From JBGOUV01 sp041477815 (GTDB taxonomy: Bacteria > Acidobacteriota > Terriglobia > Bryobacterales > JACQDG01): a stretch of DNA of 46,847 nt. This document shows positions 31,479-39,384 of the stretch, in pieces (the first letter of the stretch is position 1; each line of letters begins with the position of its first letter). Made by a program: the position numbers and the translations under genes. The notes beneath the pieces were generated by a model. That model had not been told where the DNA came from. It worked only from the letters and a program-made list of their open reading frames with translations, and did no database searches. The stretch is from NCBI GenBank assembly GCA_041477815.1, contig JBGOUV010000004.1:1-46847 (forward strand). The letters are read 5' to 3'.

Positions 31479-34400
31479 ATGTTTTCGAGAAGTCTGCTTG
31501 CTTCGGCTTTACTGGCTTTGGCTGCGCCTTATGCCGCGCACGCTCAGGTACTCTACGGGTCGATCGTCGGCAACGTGACCGACGCCAGCGACGCCGCCAT
31601 TTCGGGCGCCACGGTGACCGTTACCAACCCGGAAACGAACCTGGTCCGGCAGACCACCACCAACGACACCGGCGCGTATAACCTTCCCAGTCTCCAGGCC
31701 GGCAACTACGTCGTGAAAGTAACGAAGGAGGGCTTCACCGCCTTCACCCAGCAGCAGGTGCAGGTGACGATCAACACGGTGACCCGCGCCGACGCCAAGC
31801 TGACCGTGGGAGGGGTCACCGAATCGGTGACGGTGTCGGCCGACGTGGCCACCCTGCAGACCGACCGCTCGGAGGTTCGGGCGGAGATCGTCAGCAAGCA
31901 ACTGGTGGACCTCCCGGTGCCGCTGGGGCGCAACTACCAGCAGTTGTTCCGGACGCTGCCGGGCTTCGCGCCGCCGGCCAACGCGCACTCGGTTCCCACC
32001 AACCCTTCGCGGGCCCTGGCGTTCAACGTGAACGGGGCGAGCCGGTCGTCGAACAATACGCGCATCGACGGGGCCAGCTCCACCGTCATCCAGTTGCCGC
32101 ACATTGTGGCCTACGTGCCGTCGCTTGAATCGATCGAGACGGTGAACGTGGTGACCAACAGCTTTGACGCCGAGCAGGGGCTGGCCGGCGGGGCGGCCAT
32201 CAGCCTGCAAACCCGGAGCGGCACCAACGACCTGCACGGGGCGGTGTTTGAGTATCACAGCGACCAGCGCATGAAGGCCAAGCCCTTCTTCCTGCCGGCC
32301 GGCCAGAACAAGCCGAAGCTGGTATACAACCAGTTCGGCGCCGCCCTCGGCGGGCCTATCAAGAAGAACAAACTCTTCTACTTCATGGCCTACGAGGGCA
32401 CCACCGACCGGGAAGCCGCGTCGCGGTTCGGCACCGTTCCCACCGCCGCCATCAAGGCCGGCGACATGTCCGCTTCCACGCGCCTGGTCTACGACCCGGC
32501 CACCGGCGACGACCAGGGCAACAACCGCGCCGCGTTCCTGAACAACCTCGTACCCGCATCGCGCGTGAGCGCCATATCCAAAAAACTGGCGGACCTGACC
32601 CCGCTGCCGAACCTCAACCTCCTGACCAATAACTACTTTCTGGCGGCGCCGTTCCTGCTCGATCGCCACACCGCCGACACCAAGTTGAACTACAACATCA
32701 ACGAACGGCTCAGCACGTTCCTGCGCTTCAGCGTGCTGCGGTACAACAGCTTCAACCAGGAGCTGTTCGGCCAGCTCGGCGGGCCGCCCATCAACGGCGG
32801 CAACGCCGGCAACTCCGACGGCGGCACCTATTCCACCACCGCCGCCGTCAACTACGTGGTGCGACCCACCTTTCTCATAGACGCCTACTTCGGATACACC
32901 CGCATGGACACCAGCTCCGCGCAGAGCCGCCTGGACGAAAACCTGGGGCGGGACTTCCTCAAGATCCCCGGCACCAACGGCACCCGGAGCTTCGAGGGCG
33001 GCTGGCCCACCTTCGCCGTGGACAACTACACCAACATCGGCACCAACGACAATTTCATGCCGTACTACCGCCGCGATCCCCAGTACCAGTATGTGACCAA
33101 CTTCAACTGGACCCACGGCGCGCATAACGTCCGCTTCGGCGTGGACTACTACCGCCAGCACCTGAACCAGAATCAGGCGGAGTTCGTGGGGGGCGCGGCG
33201 CACGGCGCCCAGGGCGGGTTCACCTTTGGGGGCGGTCCTACCGTGCTGCGCGGCGGACCCTCTTCCAACCAGTTCAACAGCTACGCCGGCTTCTTGCTGG
33301 GCCAGCCCACTACCATCGGCAAGATCCTGCAGGTTCCCGACGAGTACAACCTGCGCGCCTGGCTCCAAAGCTATTACCTCCGCGATCGCTGGAACGTCAC
33401 CCCCCGGCTGACCCTGGACTACGGCCTCCGCTGGGAATACTTCCCGGTCCCCACCCGCTCCGATCGCGGCATCGAGCTGTATGACACCGACACCAACAAG
33501 GTGAACCTCTGCGGGGTCGGACAGGTCCCCAAGGACTGCGGCATCCACATCAGCAAGAAGAAATTCGCGCCCCGGGTGGGACTGGCCTACCGCGCCACCA
33601 ATAGCATGGTGCTGCGCGCCGGCTACGGCATCACCAATGATCCGTTTATTGGCACCGAACTGCTTCGCGCCGAGTATCCGGTGCTGATTCCGCTGGTGAT
33701 CGACGGGGCGAACTCCTTTGTCGCCGCCGGACGCCTGGAAAACGGCATCCCCGCCATCCGCGTGCCCGACTTCGGAAACGGCGTGGTGGACGTCCCCTCC
33801 ACCTACGCTTTCGGAGGCTATCCCAAAGACTTCAAGCGGGGCTACATACAGTCCTGGAATATGGCCGTGCAGAAGCAGCTTACCGGCACCCTGACCGCCG
33901 AAGTCGCCTACGTGGCCACCCGCGAGACCAACAAAATCGGGTACCTGGACATCAACTCCGGCCAGGTCATCGGCGGCGGGCAAAACGGGAGACCGCTGCG
34001 CCAGAAGTTCGGACGCACCGCCACCACCACCTTCATCGCCCCGCTGGGCACCGGCCAGTACAACGGCATGCAGGCCAAACTGGAGCGGCGTTTCTCGCAG
34101 GGCATGATGTTCAACGCCGCGTACACCTGGTCCAAGTCGATCGGGCCGATTGATAACAGCGATTCCAGCCCCTCGGTGAAGGCGCTGGCGTACATGGATC
34201 TGAACCGCGTGGTCCGCAGTTTCGACCGCACCCACAACTTGCAGCTCACCAACATCTGGGAGCTGCCCTTCGGCAAGGGCCGCAAGTGGAGCCCCAGCAA
34301 CCCGGGCGTGTCCTGGATCGTGAGCGGATGGCAGGTCAACAACATTTTCAGCATCATGAGCGGCGCGCCGTTTTCGGTGAGCGCGTCGGGGACCTCGCTC

Positions 34401-34823
34401 GATCTGCCCAACAGCAGCCAGCGGGCGGACCAGGTGAAGGCGAGCGCCCAGATACTGGGAGGCGCCGGACGGGGCCAGTCCTTCTTTGACCCCTTCGCCT
34501 TTGCCCAGATCACCCAGCCGCGGTTCGGCACCGCCGGTTTCAACTCGGTGCGCGGGCCCGGGCTCGTTAACTGGGACATCGGCGTGTTCCGCCAGTTCTC
34601 GGCCACGGAGCGCTTGAAGGTCCAGTTCCGGGCGGAAGCATTCAACTTTTCGAATACGCCGCATTTCGCCAATCCGGGCAGCAACGTTTCGAACCTGTCG
34701 CTCAATCCGGACGGCAGCGTGCGCGACTTGGGCGGTTACACCGAGATCACCGGGGTAACCAACCTGGCGCGGGAAGGCCTGGACGAGCGGCAGTTCCGGT
34801 TCGGGATCCGGCTCAGCTTTTAG
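31479..34823 (+). CDS. TonB-dependent receptor, Oar-like (paralogue 1 of tandem pair)
   Basis: The 1114-residue protein has a leader (MFSRSLLASALLALAAPYAAHAQ), an RBS-like G-tract (31469-31475) and a TAGAAT at 31449-31454. N-terminal regulatory-like domain: YGSIVGNVTDASDAAISGATVTVTN...GNYVVKVTKEGFTAF. Plug: LPVPLGRNYQQLFRTLPGF, FNVNGASRSSNNTRIDGASS, LESIETVNVVTNSFDAEQGLAGGAAISLQTRSGTNDLHG. The barrel ends in ERQFRFGIRLSF. A CGVGQVPKDCGIHISKKKFAPR segment is shared almost unchanged with the next gene, as are many other blocks, so the pair arose by tandem duplication. Confidence 0.9.
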   Translation: MFSRSLLASALLALAAPYAAHAQVLYGSIVGNVTDASDAAISGATVTVTNPETNLVRQTTTNDTGAYNLPSLQAGNYVVKVTKEGFTAFTQQQVQVTINTVTRADAKLTVGGVTESVTVSADVATLQTDRSEVRAEIVSKQLVDLPVPLGRNYQQLFRTLPGFAPPANAHSVPTNPSRALAFNVNGASRSSNNTRIDGASSTVIQLPHIVAYVPSLESIETVNVVTNSFDAEQGLAGGAAISLQTRSGTNDLHGAVFEYHSDQRMKAKPFFLPAGQNKPKLVYNQFGAALGGPIKKNKLFYFMAYEGTTDREAASRFGTVPTAAIKAGDMSASTRLVYDPATGDDQGNNRAAFLNNLVPASRVSAISKKLADLTPLPNLNLLTNNYFLAAPFLLDRHTADTKLNYNINERLSTFLRFSVLRYNSFNQELFGQLGGPPINGGNAGNSDGGTYSTTAAVNYVVRPTFLIDAYFGYTRMDTSSAQSRLDENLGRDFLKIPGTNGTRSFEGGWPTFAVDNYTNIGTNDNFMPYYRRDPQYQYVTNFNWTHGAHNVRFGVDYYRQHLNQNQAEFVGGAAHGAQGGFTFGGGPTVLRGGPSSNQFNSYAGFLLGQPTTIGKILQVPDEYNLRAWLQSYYLRDRWNVTPRLTLDYGLRWEYFPVPTRSDRGIELYDTDTNKVNLCGVGQVPKDCGIHISKKKFAPRVGLAYRATNSMVLRAGYGITNDPFIGTELLRAEYPVLIPLVIDGANSFVAAGRLENGIPAIRVPDFGNGVVDVPSTYAFGGYPKDFKRGYIQSWNMAVQKQLTGTLTAEVAYVATRETNKIGYLDINSGQVIGGGQNGRPLRQKFGRTATTTFIAPLGTGQYNGMQAKLERRFSQGMMFNAAYTWSKSIGPIDNSDSSPSVKALAYMDLNRVVRSFDRTHNLQLTNIWELPFGKGRKWSPSNPGVSWIVSGWQVNNIFSIMSGAPFSVSASGTSLDLPNSSQRADQVKASAQILGGAGRGQSFFDPFAFAQITQPRFGTAGFNSVRGPGLVNWDIGVFRQFSATERLKVQFRAEAFNFSNTPHFANPGSNVSNLSLNPDGSVRDLGGYTEITGVTNLAREGLDERQFRFGIRLSF

Positions 34824-34840
34824 TCCTGTTGTCTTGCTAT

Positions 34841-34876
34841 GGCTGCACCCCCGGGCCGCGGCCCGGGGGTGCAGCC
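34841..34876. terminator. 36-bp perfect palindrome after the receptor gene
   Basis: GGCTGCACCCCCGGGCCGC at the left is followed by its exact reverse complement; the axis is at 34858/34859. It lies 18 bp after the stop codon. Without a T-tract, an intrinsic terminator is not certain. Confidence 0.5.
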
Positions 34877-34920
34877 CGGGTCTCCTGGGGATTAGGTTAG
34901 CAGCCCGGGGCAAAAGTGCC

Positions 34921-35048
34921 GTGGTGCAGATTTGCACCACTCTCGGCTTAACAGAATCAACAAGTTACTGAGCCGCGAACCGGAGAGGCCGGTTTCCAAC
35001 CGGGGGCTGCCAGGAGACTGTCTGGCGGCCCCAAGCCCGCAGTAACTT
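34921..35048 (+). ncRNA. Predicted structured RNA with three-way junction upstream of a TonB receptor
   Basis: A hairpin GTGGTGCA/TGCACCAC (34921-34940) precedes a closed three-way junction. P1 is AAGTTACTG (34962-34970) with CAGTAACTT (35040-35048). P2 is AACCGG (34978-34983) with CCGGTT (34989-34994), loop AGAGG. P3 is 35003-35013 with 35022-35032, 11 pairs with one G-U and an 8-nt loop. The whole 325-bp gap (34824-35148) has no gene. GGCTTAA is directly repeated at 34945-34951 and 35050-35056. I do not recognise a known riboswitch. It may be a cis-regulatory RNA, an sRNA or a small mobile element. Confidence 0.35.
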
Positions 35049-35084
35049 AGGCTTAAGAATTCACACATTCTCCAGGATCGGCTA

Positions 35085-35113
35085 TTGCCCTATCCCCACC
35101 TCTATGGTATAGA
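35085..35113 (+). promoter_or_regulatory. Putative sigma-70 promoter of third TonB receptor
   Basis: TTGCCC (35085-35090) is separated by 17 bp from TATAGA (35108-35113; TATAGAAT overall). A G-tract (AAAGGGGGG, 35137-35145) precedes the ATG at 35149. The promoter lies beyond the predicted RNA structure, so that RNA would not be part of a transcript from here. Confidence 0.4.
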
Positions 35114-35148
35114 ATGGAGTCGCATTGGCTCGACCAAAGGGGGGGACT

Positions 35149-38100
35149 ATGAAGGCTCGGTTTGCAGGGACGCTACAGGTGTCGGCTCTATTGTTGGCCT
35201 TGGTCTGGACAGCAACGGCGCCGGTCGCCGAGGCCCAGACGCTCTACGGAGCGCTCACCGGCAACATCAAGGACGCTAGCGACGCCGCCGTGGCCGGCGC
35301 TACTGTCACTGTTACCAGCAAGGACACCAACACGACCCGCCAGACGGTTTCCAACGACACCGGCGGCTACAGCTTCCCCACCCTGCAGGCCGGCGTCTAC
35401 GACGTCCGGGTTACTAAAGAGGGATTCTCCAGCTACACGGAGCAGAACATTACGGTCAGCATCAACACCGTGAGTCGCGTCGACGTGGGGCTCAAGGTGG
35501 GGGCGGTGACCGAGACGGTTACCGTGTCCGGATCGATGGCCACGCTGCAAACGGACCGCTCCGAGGTCCGCTCCGAGATCAATTCGACGAGCTTCCAGAA
35601 TCTTCCCGTGGCCGTGGGCCGCAACTACCAGCAGCTTCTCCGCATGGTGCCGGGGTTCCGGCCGCCGTCCAACGCGCACTCGGTGCCGAGCAACCCGGCC
35701 CGGGCCCTGACCTTCAACGTGAACGGCGCCAGTTACAGCATCAACAACACGCGCATCGACGGGGCGGCGAACAACGCGCCCTGGCTGCCGCACATCAGCG
35801 CCTTCGTGCCGACGCTGGAAGCGATCGATACGGTCAACGTGGTGACGGGCTCTTTTGACGCCGAGCAGGGCTTGGCCGGCGGCGCCTCCATCAACGTGCA
35901 GATCCGGGGGGGCACCAACGACATGCACGCCTCCTTGTTCGAGTTTCACACCGACAATCGCATGAAGGCCAAGCCGTTCTTCCTGCCCCAGGGACAGGGC
36001 AAGCCGAAGCTGGTCAATAACGAGTTTGGCGGCTCCCTGGGCGGGCCCATCAAGAAGGACAAGGTCTTTTACTTCCTGAGCTACGAGGGCAACTACAACC
36101 GCGAGCTGGCCACCCGCTTCGGCACGGTTCCGACGGCCGCCATCAAGCGCGGCGACATGTCCGAGTCCGTGCGGCCCATGTACGACCCCACCACGGGCGA
36201 CGCGGCCGGCGCCGGCCGCACGATCTTCCCCGGCAACCTCATACCGTTGGCCCGCCAGAGCTCCATTGCCCGCAAACTAGCCGACCTGACCCCGCTCCCC
36301 AACCTGGACCTGCTCACCAATAACTTCTACGGCGCTACTTCCTATATTTACGATCGCAACCGCGCCGACAGCAAGATCAACTGGAACATCAACGAAAAGT
36401 GGACCTCCTTCCTGCGCTTCTCCATCAACCACTACGACATGGCCAACCCGGAGATGTTCGGGCAGGTGGGCGGCCCCCCGATCTCCAGCGCCGGAGGCAA
36501 TGCCGGGGTGGCGACCGGGAACACCTTCAGCGTGACCGCCGCCAGCACTTACCTCCTCACCCCGCACCTCATCCTGGACGGCAACATCGGCTGGACCCGC
36601 ATGGACACCAGCGTCGAGCAGGGGCGCCTGGATGAGAAGCTGGGCACCGACTTCCTGGGAATCCCCGGTGTCAACGGCACGCGCCGCTTTGAGGGCGGGT
36701 GGCCCACCTTCGCCGTCAGCAGCTACACCAACATCGGCGTGAACGACAACTTCATGCCGTACTACCGCCGCGACCCGCAGCTCTCCTACGTCGGGAACTT
36801 CAACTGGACCAAGGGCTCGCATGAGATCAGGTTCGGCGGCGAGGCGTATTTCACCGGCATGAACCAGCAACAGCCGGAGGCCACCGGCGCCCTGTACGGG
36901 GCCCAAGGTGGTTTTGGCTTCGGCACCGGCCCCACCCAGACCGTGGGCGGGCCGGCCGGCAACCAGTACAACAGCTACGCCACCTTCCTGCTGGGGCTCC
37001 CCACCGATGGGGGCCGGATTCACGAGGTCCCCGACGAGTTCACTACGCGCCAGGCCAACTACGGCTTCTACATCCGCGACCGCTGGAACGCTACCTCCAA
37101 ACTGACCTTCTCCTACGGCACCCGCTGGGAGTATTATCCTTACCCGACCCGCGCCGACCGGGGCGAAGAGTGGTATGACGGCACGCAGAACAAGATGCTG
37201 GTTTGCGGCGTCGGCCAGGTGCCCAAAGACTGCGGCGTCCACGTGAGCAAGAAACTGTTTGCGCCGCGGCTCGGCATCGCCTACCGGGCCACCAACTCGC
37301 TGGTCATCCGCACCGGTTACGGCATTACCTTTGACCCCTTCTCGCTGCAGCGCCCGCTCCGCACCAATTATCCGGTGCTGCTGATCCAGACCCTCACCGC
37401 TCCCAACAGCTTCCAGCCGATCGGCCGGCTGCAGGACGGCCTGCCCCGGATTACTGTCCCCGACCTCGGCAACGGCATCATCGACGTGCCCGGCACGTTC
37501 GCCGTCGTCACCACCCCCAAGAACTTCGACCGCGGCTACATTCAGTCCTGGAACTTCACCGTGCAGAAGCAGTTCCGTGGGAACTTCACCGGTCAGGCCG
37601 GCTACGTAGCCACTCGCTCCACCCGCCAGCTCGGGTACCTGGACGTGAACCAGGGCCAGATCATCGGGCGGGGCAACGCCGGCAAGCCGTTGCAAGCGCA
37701 GTTCGGCCGGATAGCCCCGACCACGCTGGTAACCCCGCTCGGCAGCACCCAGTACAACTCCCTCCAGGCCTCCTTGCAGCGCCGCTTCTCCCAGGGCGTC
37801 CAGATCGAAGCCAACTACACCTGGTCCAAGGCCATCGGCTACAACGTCAACTCCGACAGCGGCCCCAACTTTGTCCAGGCCCTCCCGTACTTCGACATGA
37901 ATCGCGTGGTCGCCGACTACGACCGCACCCACATGTTCCACATCAGCAACATCTGGGACCTGCCCTTCGGCAAGGGTAAGAGGTTTGCCACCAGCGGGGT
38001 GGGGTCGAAGCTGCTGGGCGGCTGGCAGATCAATCAACTGTGGAGCTTCTACACCGGCGCGCCGTTCAGCGTCAGCGCTTCGGGGACGTCGCTCAATCTG

Positions 38101-38511
38101 CCCGGCTCGAGCCAGCGCGCCGACCAGGTGAAGCCCAAGGTCGATATCCTGGGGAACGTCGGACGCGGCATGTGGTACTTCGACCCGACCGCCTTTACCT
38201 CGGTCACCGACGCTCGCTTTGGCAACGCCGGGTACCGGTCGCTGCGTGGTCCGGGCCTGGTGAACTGGGACTTCGGCGTCCATCGCCGCTTCACTCTGAC
38301 GGAGCGGGTGGGGATGGAATTTCGGATGGAGGCGTACAACTTCACCAATACGCCCCACTTCTCCAACCCCGGCGGCAACGCTTCGGCCATCGACGCCTCC
38401 GGCGGCCGGCTGGTGACCAACGGCTTCACCGAGATCACCAGCACGACCAACCTGGCCCGCGACGGCTTCGACGAGCGCCAGATCCGGTTCGGGCTGCGGA
38501 TCAAGTTTTAG
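35149..38511 (+). CDS. TonB-dependent receptor, Oar-like (paralogue 2 of tandem pair)
   Basis: The 1120-residue product has a leader (MKARFAGTLQVSALLLALVWTATAPVAEAQ when read in two parts). Domain order is the same as the previous receptor: a regulatory-like domain (LYGALTGNIKDASDAAVAGA), plug (LPVAVGRNYQQLLRMVPGF, FNVNGASYSINNTRIDGAA, LEAIDTVNVVTGSFDAEQGL) and barrel with a RSLRGPGLVNWDFGVHRRF block and end RQIRFGLRIKF. It is closely similar to the neighbour along its length, with differences concentrated in the putative surface loops (for example residues around 270-300 and 500-560), consistent with ligand divergence. The start at 35149 follows a G-tract; an upstream ATT/TTG extension is less likely. 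Confidence 0.9.
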   Translation: MKARFAGTLQVSALLLALVWTATAPVAEAQTLYGALTGNIKDASDAAVAGATVTVTSKDTNTTRQTVSNDTGGYSFPTLQAGVYDVRVTKEGFSSYTEQNITVSINTVSRVDVGLKVGAVTETVTVSGSMATLQTDRSEVRSEINSTSFQNLPVAVGRNYQQLLRMVPGFRPPSNAHSVPSNPARALTFNVNGASYSINNTRIDGAANNAPWLPHISAFVPTLEAIDTVNVVTGSFDAEQGLAGGASINVQIRGGTNDMHASLFEFHTDNRMKAKPFFLPQGQGKPKLVNNEFGGSLGGPIKKDKVFYFLSYEGNYNRELATRFGTVPTAAIKRGDMSESVRPMYDPTTGDAAGAGRTIFPGNLIPLARQSSIARKLADLTPLPNLDLLTNNFYGATSYIYDRNRADSKINWNINEKWTSFLRFSINHYDMANPEMFGQVGGPPISSAGGNAGVATGNTFSVTAASTYLLTPHLILDGNIGWTRMDTSVEQGRLDEKLGTDFLGIPGVNGTRRFEGGWPTFAVSSYTNIGVNDNFMPYYRRDPQLSYVGNFNWTKGSHEIRFGGEAYFTGMNQQQPEATGALYGAQGGFGFGTGPTQTVGGPAGNQYNSYATFLLGLPTDGGRIHEVPDEFTTRQANYGFYIRDRWNATSKLTFSYGTRWEYYPYPTRADRGEEWYDGTQNKMLVCGVGQVPKDCGVHVSKKLFAPRLGIAYRATNSLVIRTGYGITFDPFSLQRPLRTNYPVLLIQTLTAPNSFQPIGRLQDGLPRITVPDLGNGIIDVPGTFAVVTTPKNFDRGYIQSWNFTVQKQFRGNFTGQAGYVATRSTRQLGYLDVNQGQIIGRGNAGKPLQAQFGRIAPTTLVTPLGSTQYNSLQASLQRRFSQGVQIEANYTWSKAIGYNVNSDSGPNFVQALPYFDMNRVVADYDRTHMFHISNIWDLPFGKGKRFATSGVGSKLLGGWQINQLWSFYTGAPFSVSASGTSLNLPGSSQRADQVKPKVDILGNVGRGMWYFDPTAFTSVTDARFGNAGYRSLRGPGLVNWDFGVHRRFTLTERVGMEFRMEAYNFTNTPHFSNPGGNASAIDASGGRLVTNGFTEITSTTNLARDGFDERQIRFGLRIKF

Positions 38512-38543
38512 CCAAGCCAGCAAGCGCCACGCCGCGACGGCAA

Positions 38544-38567
38544 TGTGGGGCGGCCCCCCGGGGCCGC
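38544..38567. terminator. Second copy of the GCGGCCCC hairpin repeat
   Basis: TGTGGGGCGGCCCCCCGGGG and onward is identical but for one base to 20112-20135. It lies between the receptor stop and the convergent vapC gene. Further GC-rich palindromes follow up to about 38590. Confidence 0.45.
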
Positions 38568-38629
38568 GCCGGGCCCCCCGGCCCGGCTTCCCCGGGTCCC
38601 GTCAAGCGGGCCTCACCGGTCACGGCCTG

Positions 38630-39052
38630 CTACAGAAAGGGATTGCGGATCTCCACGCCGCGAACGATCCTGCCGTGTTGCAGGTCCTCGCTCCACAGCA
38701 CCGGACAGCGCCCGGTGGCGGCGGACGCCACGATCAGAGCGTCGTAAAAGCTGAAGCCGGTTTCATCCACGATGGAGAGCCCTTGCGAATAGAGGGAGGA
38801 GTCCGGGAACACCTCACAAAGGGGTAGCAGGACCTTAGCCAGGTAAAGCTGCGCCTCGGAAGGGGTCATGGGCTGGTCAAACTTCCTCAGGGCCACACTC
38901 AGGAACTCCTGCACGACTTGGTAGCTGATGATCCCGTCGCGGCCGGCCAGCGCCTCTGCTACAAGTTGCCGCGCCCGTTTCTGCTTGGCCGGCGCGCGCC
39001 CGTCGAAGTTATACACCAGGATGTTCGTGTCCAGAAAGAATCTGTCCTTCAT
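38630..39052 (-). CDS. vapC: PIN-domain ribonuclease toxin VapC
   Basis: From the ATG at 39052 the protein is 140 residues. The PIN acidic quartet is intact: D8 in FFLDTNILVY, E49 in SYQVVQEFLSV, D104 in SFYDALIVASA and D123 in LWSEDLQHG. VapC toxins cleave tRNA or rRNA and are held inactive by VapB. The antitoxin gene lies directly upstream, overlapping by ATGA (39049-39052). Confidence 0.9.
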   Translation of the reverse strand: MKDRFFLDTNILVYNFDGRAPAKQKRARQLVAEALAGRDGIISYQVVQEFLSVALRKFDQPMTPSEAQLYLAKVLLPLCEVFPDSSLYSQGLSIVDETGFSFYDALIVASAATGRCPVLWSEDLQHGRIVRGVEIRNPFL

Positions 39053-39279
39053 CCGCTGGGCCCCCGAGCGTTCATCTCCTCCCGGCTGAACTTCCGCCCC
39101 GCGCGCACGTGACCCAACCGTCGCAGGAGCAAACGGTATTCCGTCGGGCTCGTGTGCATGCCCGCGTATCGGGTTAGCCATTCACGGAAGGCCAAGTTCA
39201 AGGTCTTCTTCTCGTGCAGCGCCCGAAGGCGCGCCCGCTCGATCAGACTCTCATCGGCGCTGAAGGTAATATTTTTCAT
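39049..39279 (-). CDS. vapB: VapB-type antitoxin
   Basis: The 76-residue protein from the ATG at 39279 has a ribbon-helix-helix-like N-terminus (MKNITFSADESLIERARLRA, then LHEKKTLNLAFREWL), followed by a basic and flexible tail (RRLGHVRAGRKFSREEMNARG) that would wrap the toxin. Its stop codon overlaps the vapC start. The operator-like palindromes start at the base next to the ATG. Confidence 0.85.
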   Translation of the reverse strand: MKNITFSADESLIERARLRALHEKKTLNLAFREWLTRYAGMHTSPTEYRLLLRRLGHVRAGRKFSREEMNARGPSG

Positions 39280-39315
39280 GGTACACAAGACTAGTGTACA
39301 CGAATTTGGTGTACC
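39280..39315. promoter_or_regulatory. Palindromic operator of vapBC
   Basis: GTACAC (39281-39286) is inverted as GTGTAC (39294-39299) with 7 bp between, and a third site GTGTAC (39309-39314) follows. The core word GTGTAC/GTACAC recurs three times at intervals of 13-15 bp, the layout expected for a ribbon-helix-helix VapB or VapBC complex that autoregulates. It also lies upstream of trpB on the opposite strand. Confidence 0.6.
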
Positions 39316-39384
39316 GCCGCCTCGCGCCCGCTCCGGTTGACAAACCACCCGTTTCCGGGTTCTCCTAACCTGTTTGAGGCCCTC

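Noticed and set aside
31509..34940. Open frame of over 1100 codons on the - strand, antisense to a TonB receptor
   Set aside because: Its protein is Val/Gly/Ala/Arg-rich without domains or leader; it is the mirror of codon bias in the high-GC receptor gene. The same holds for - strand frames at 36277-38523 and 24981-26300 and the + strand frame 14558-16321.
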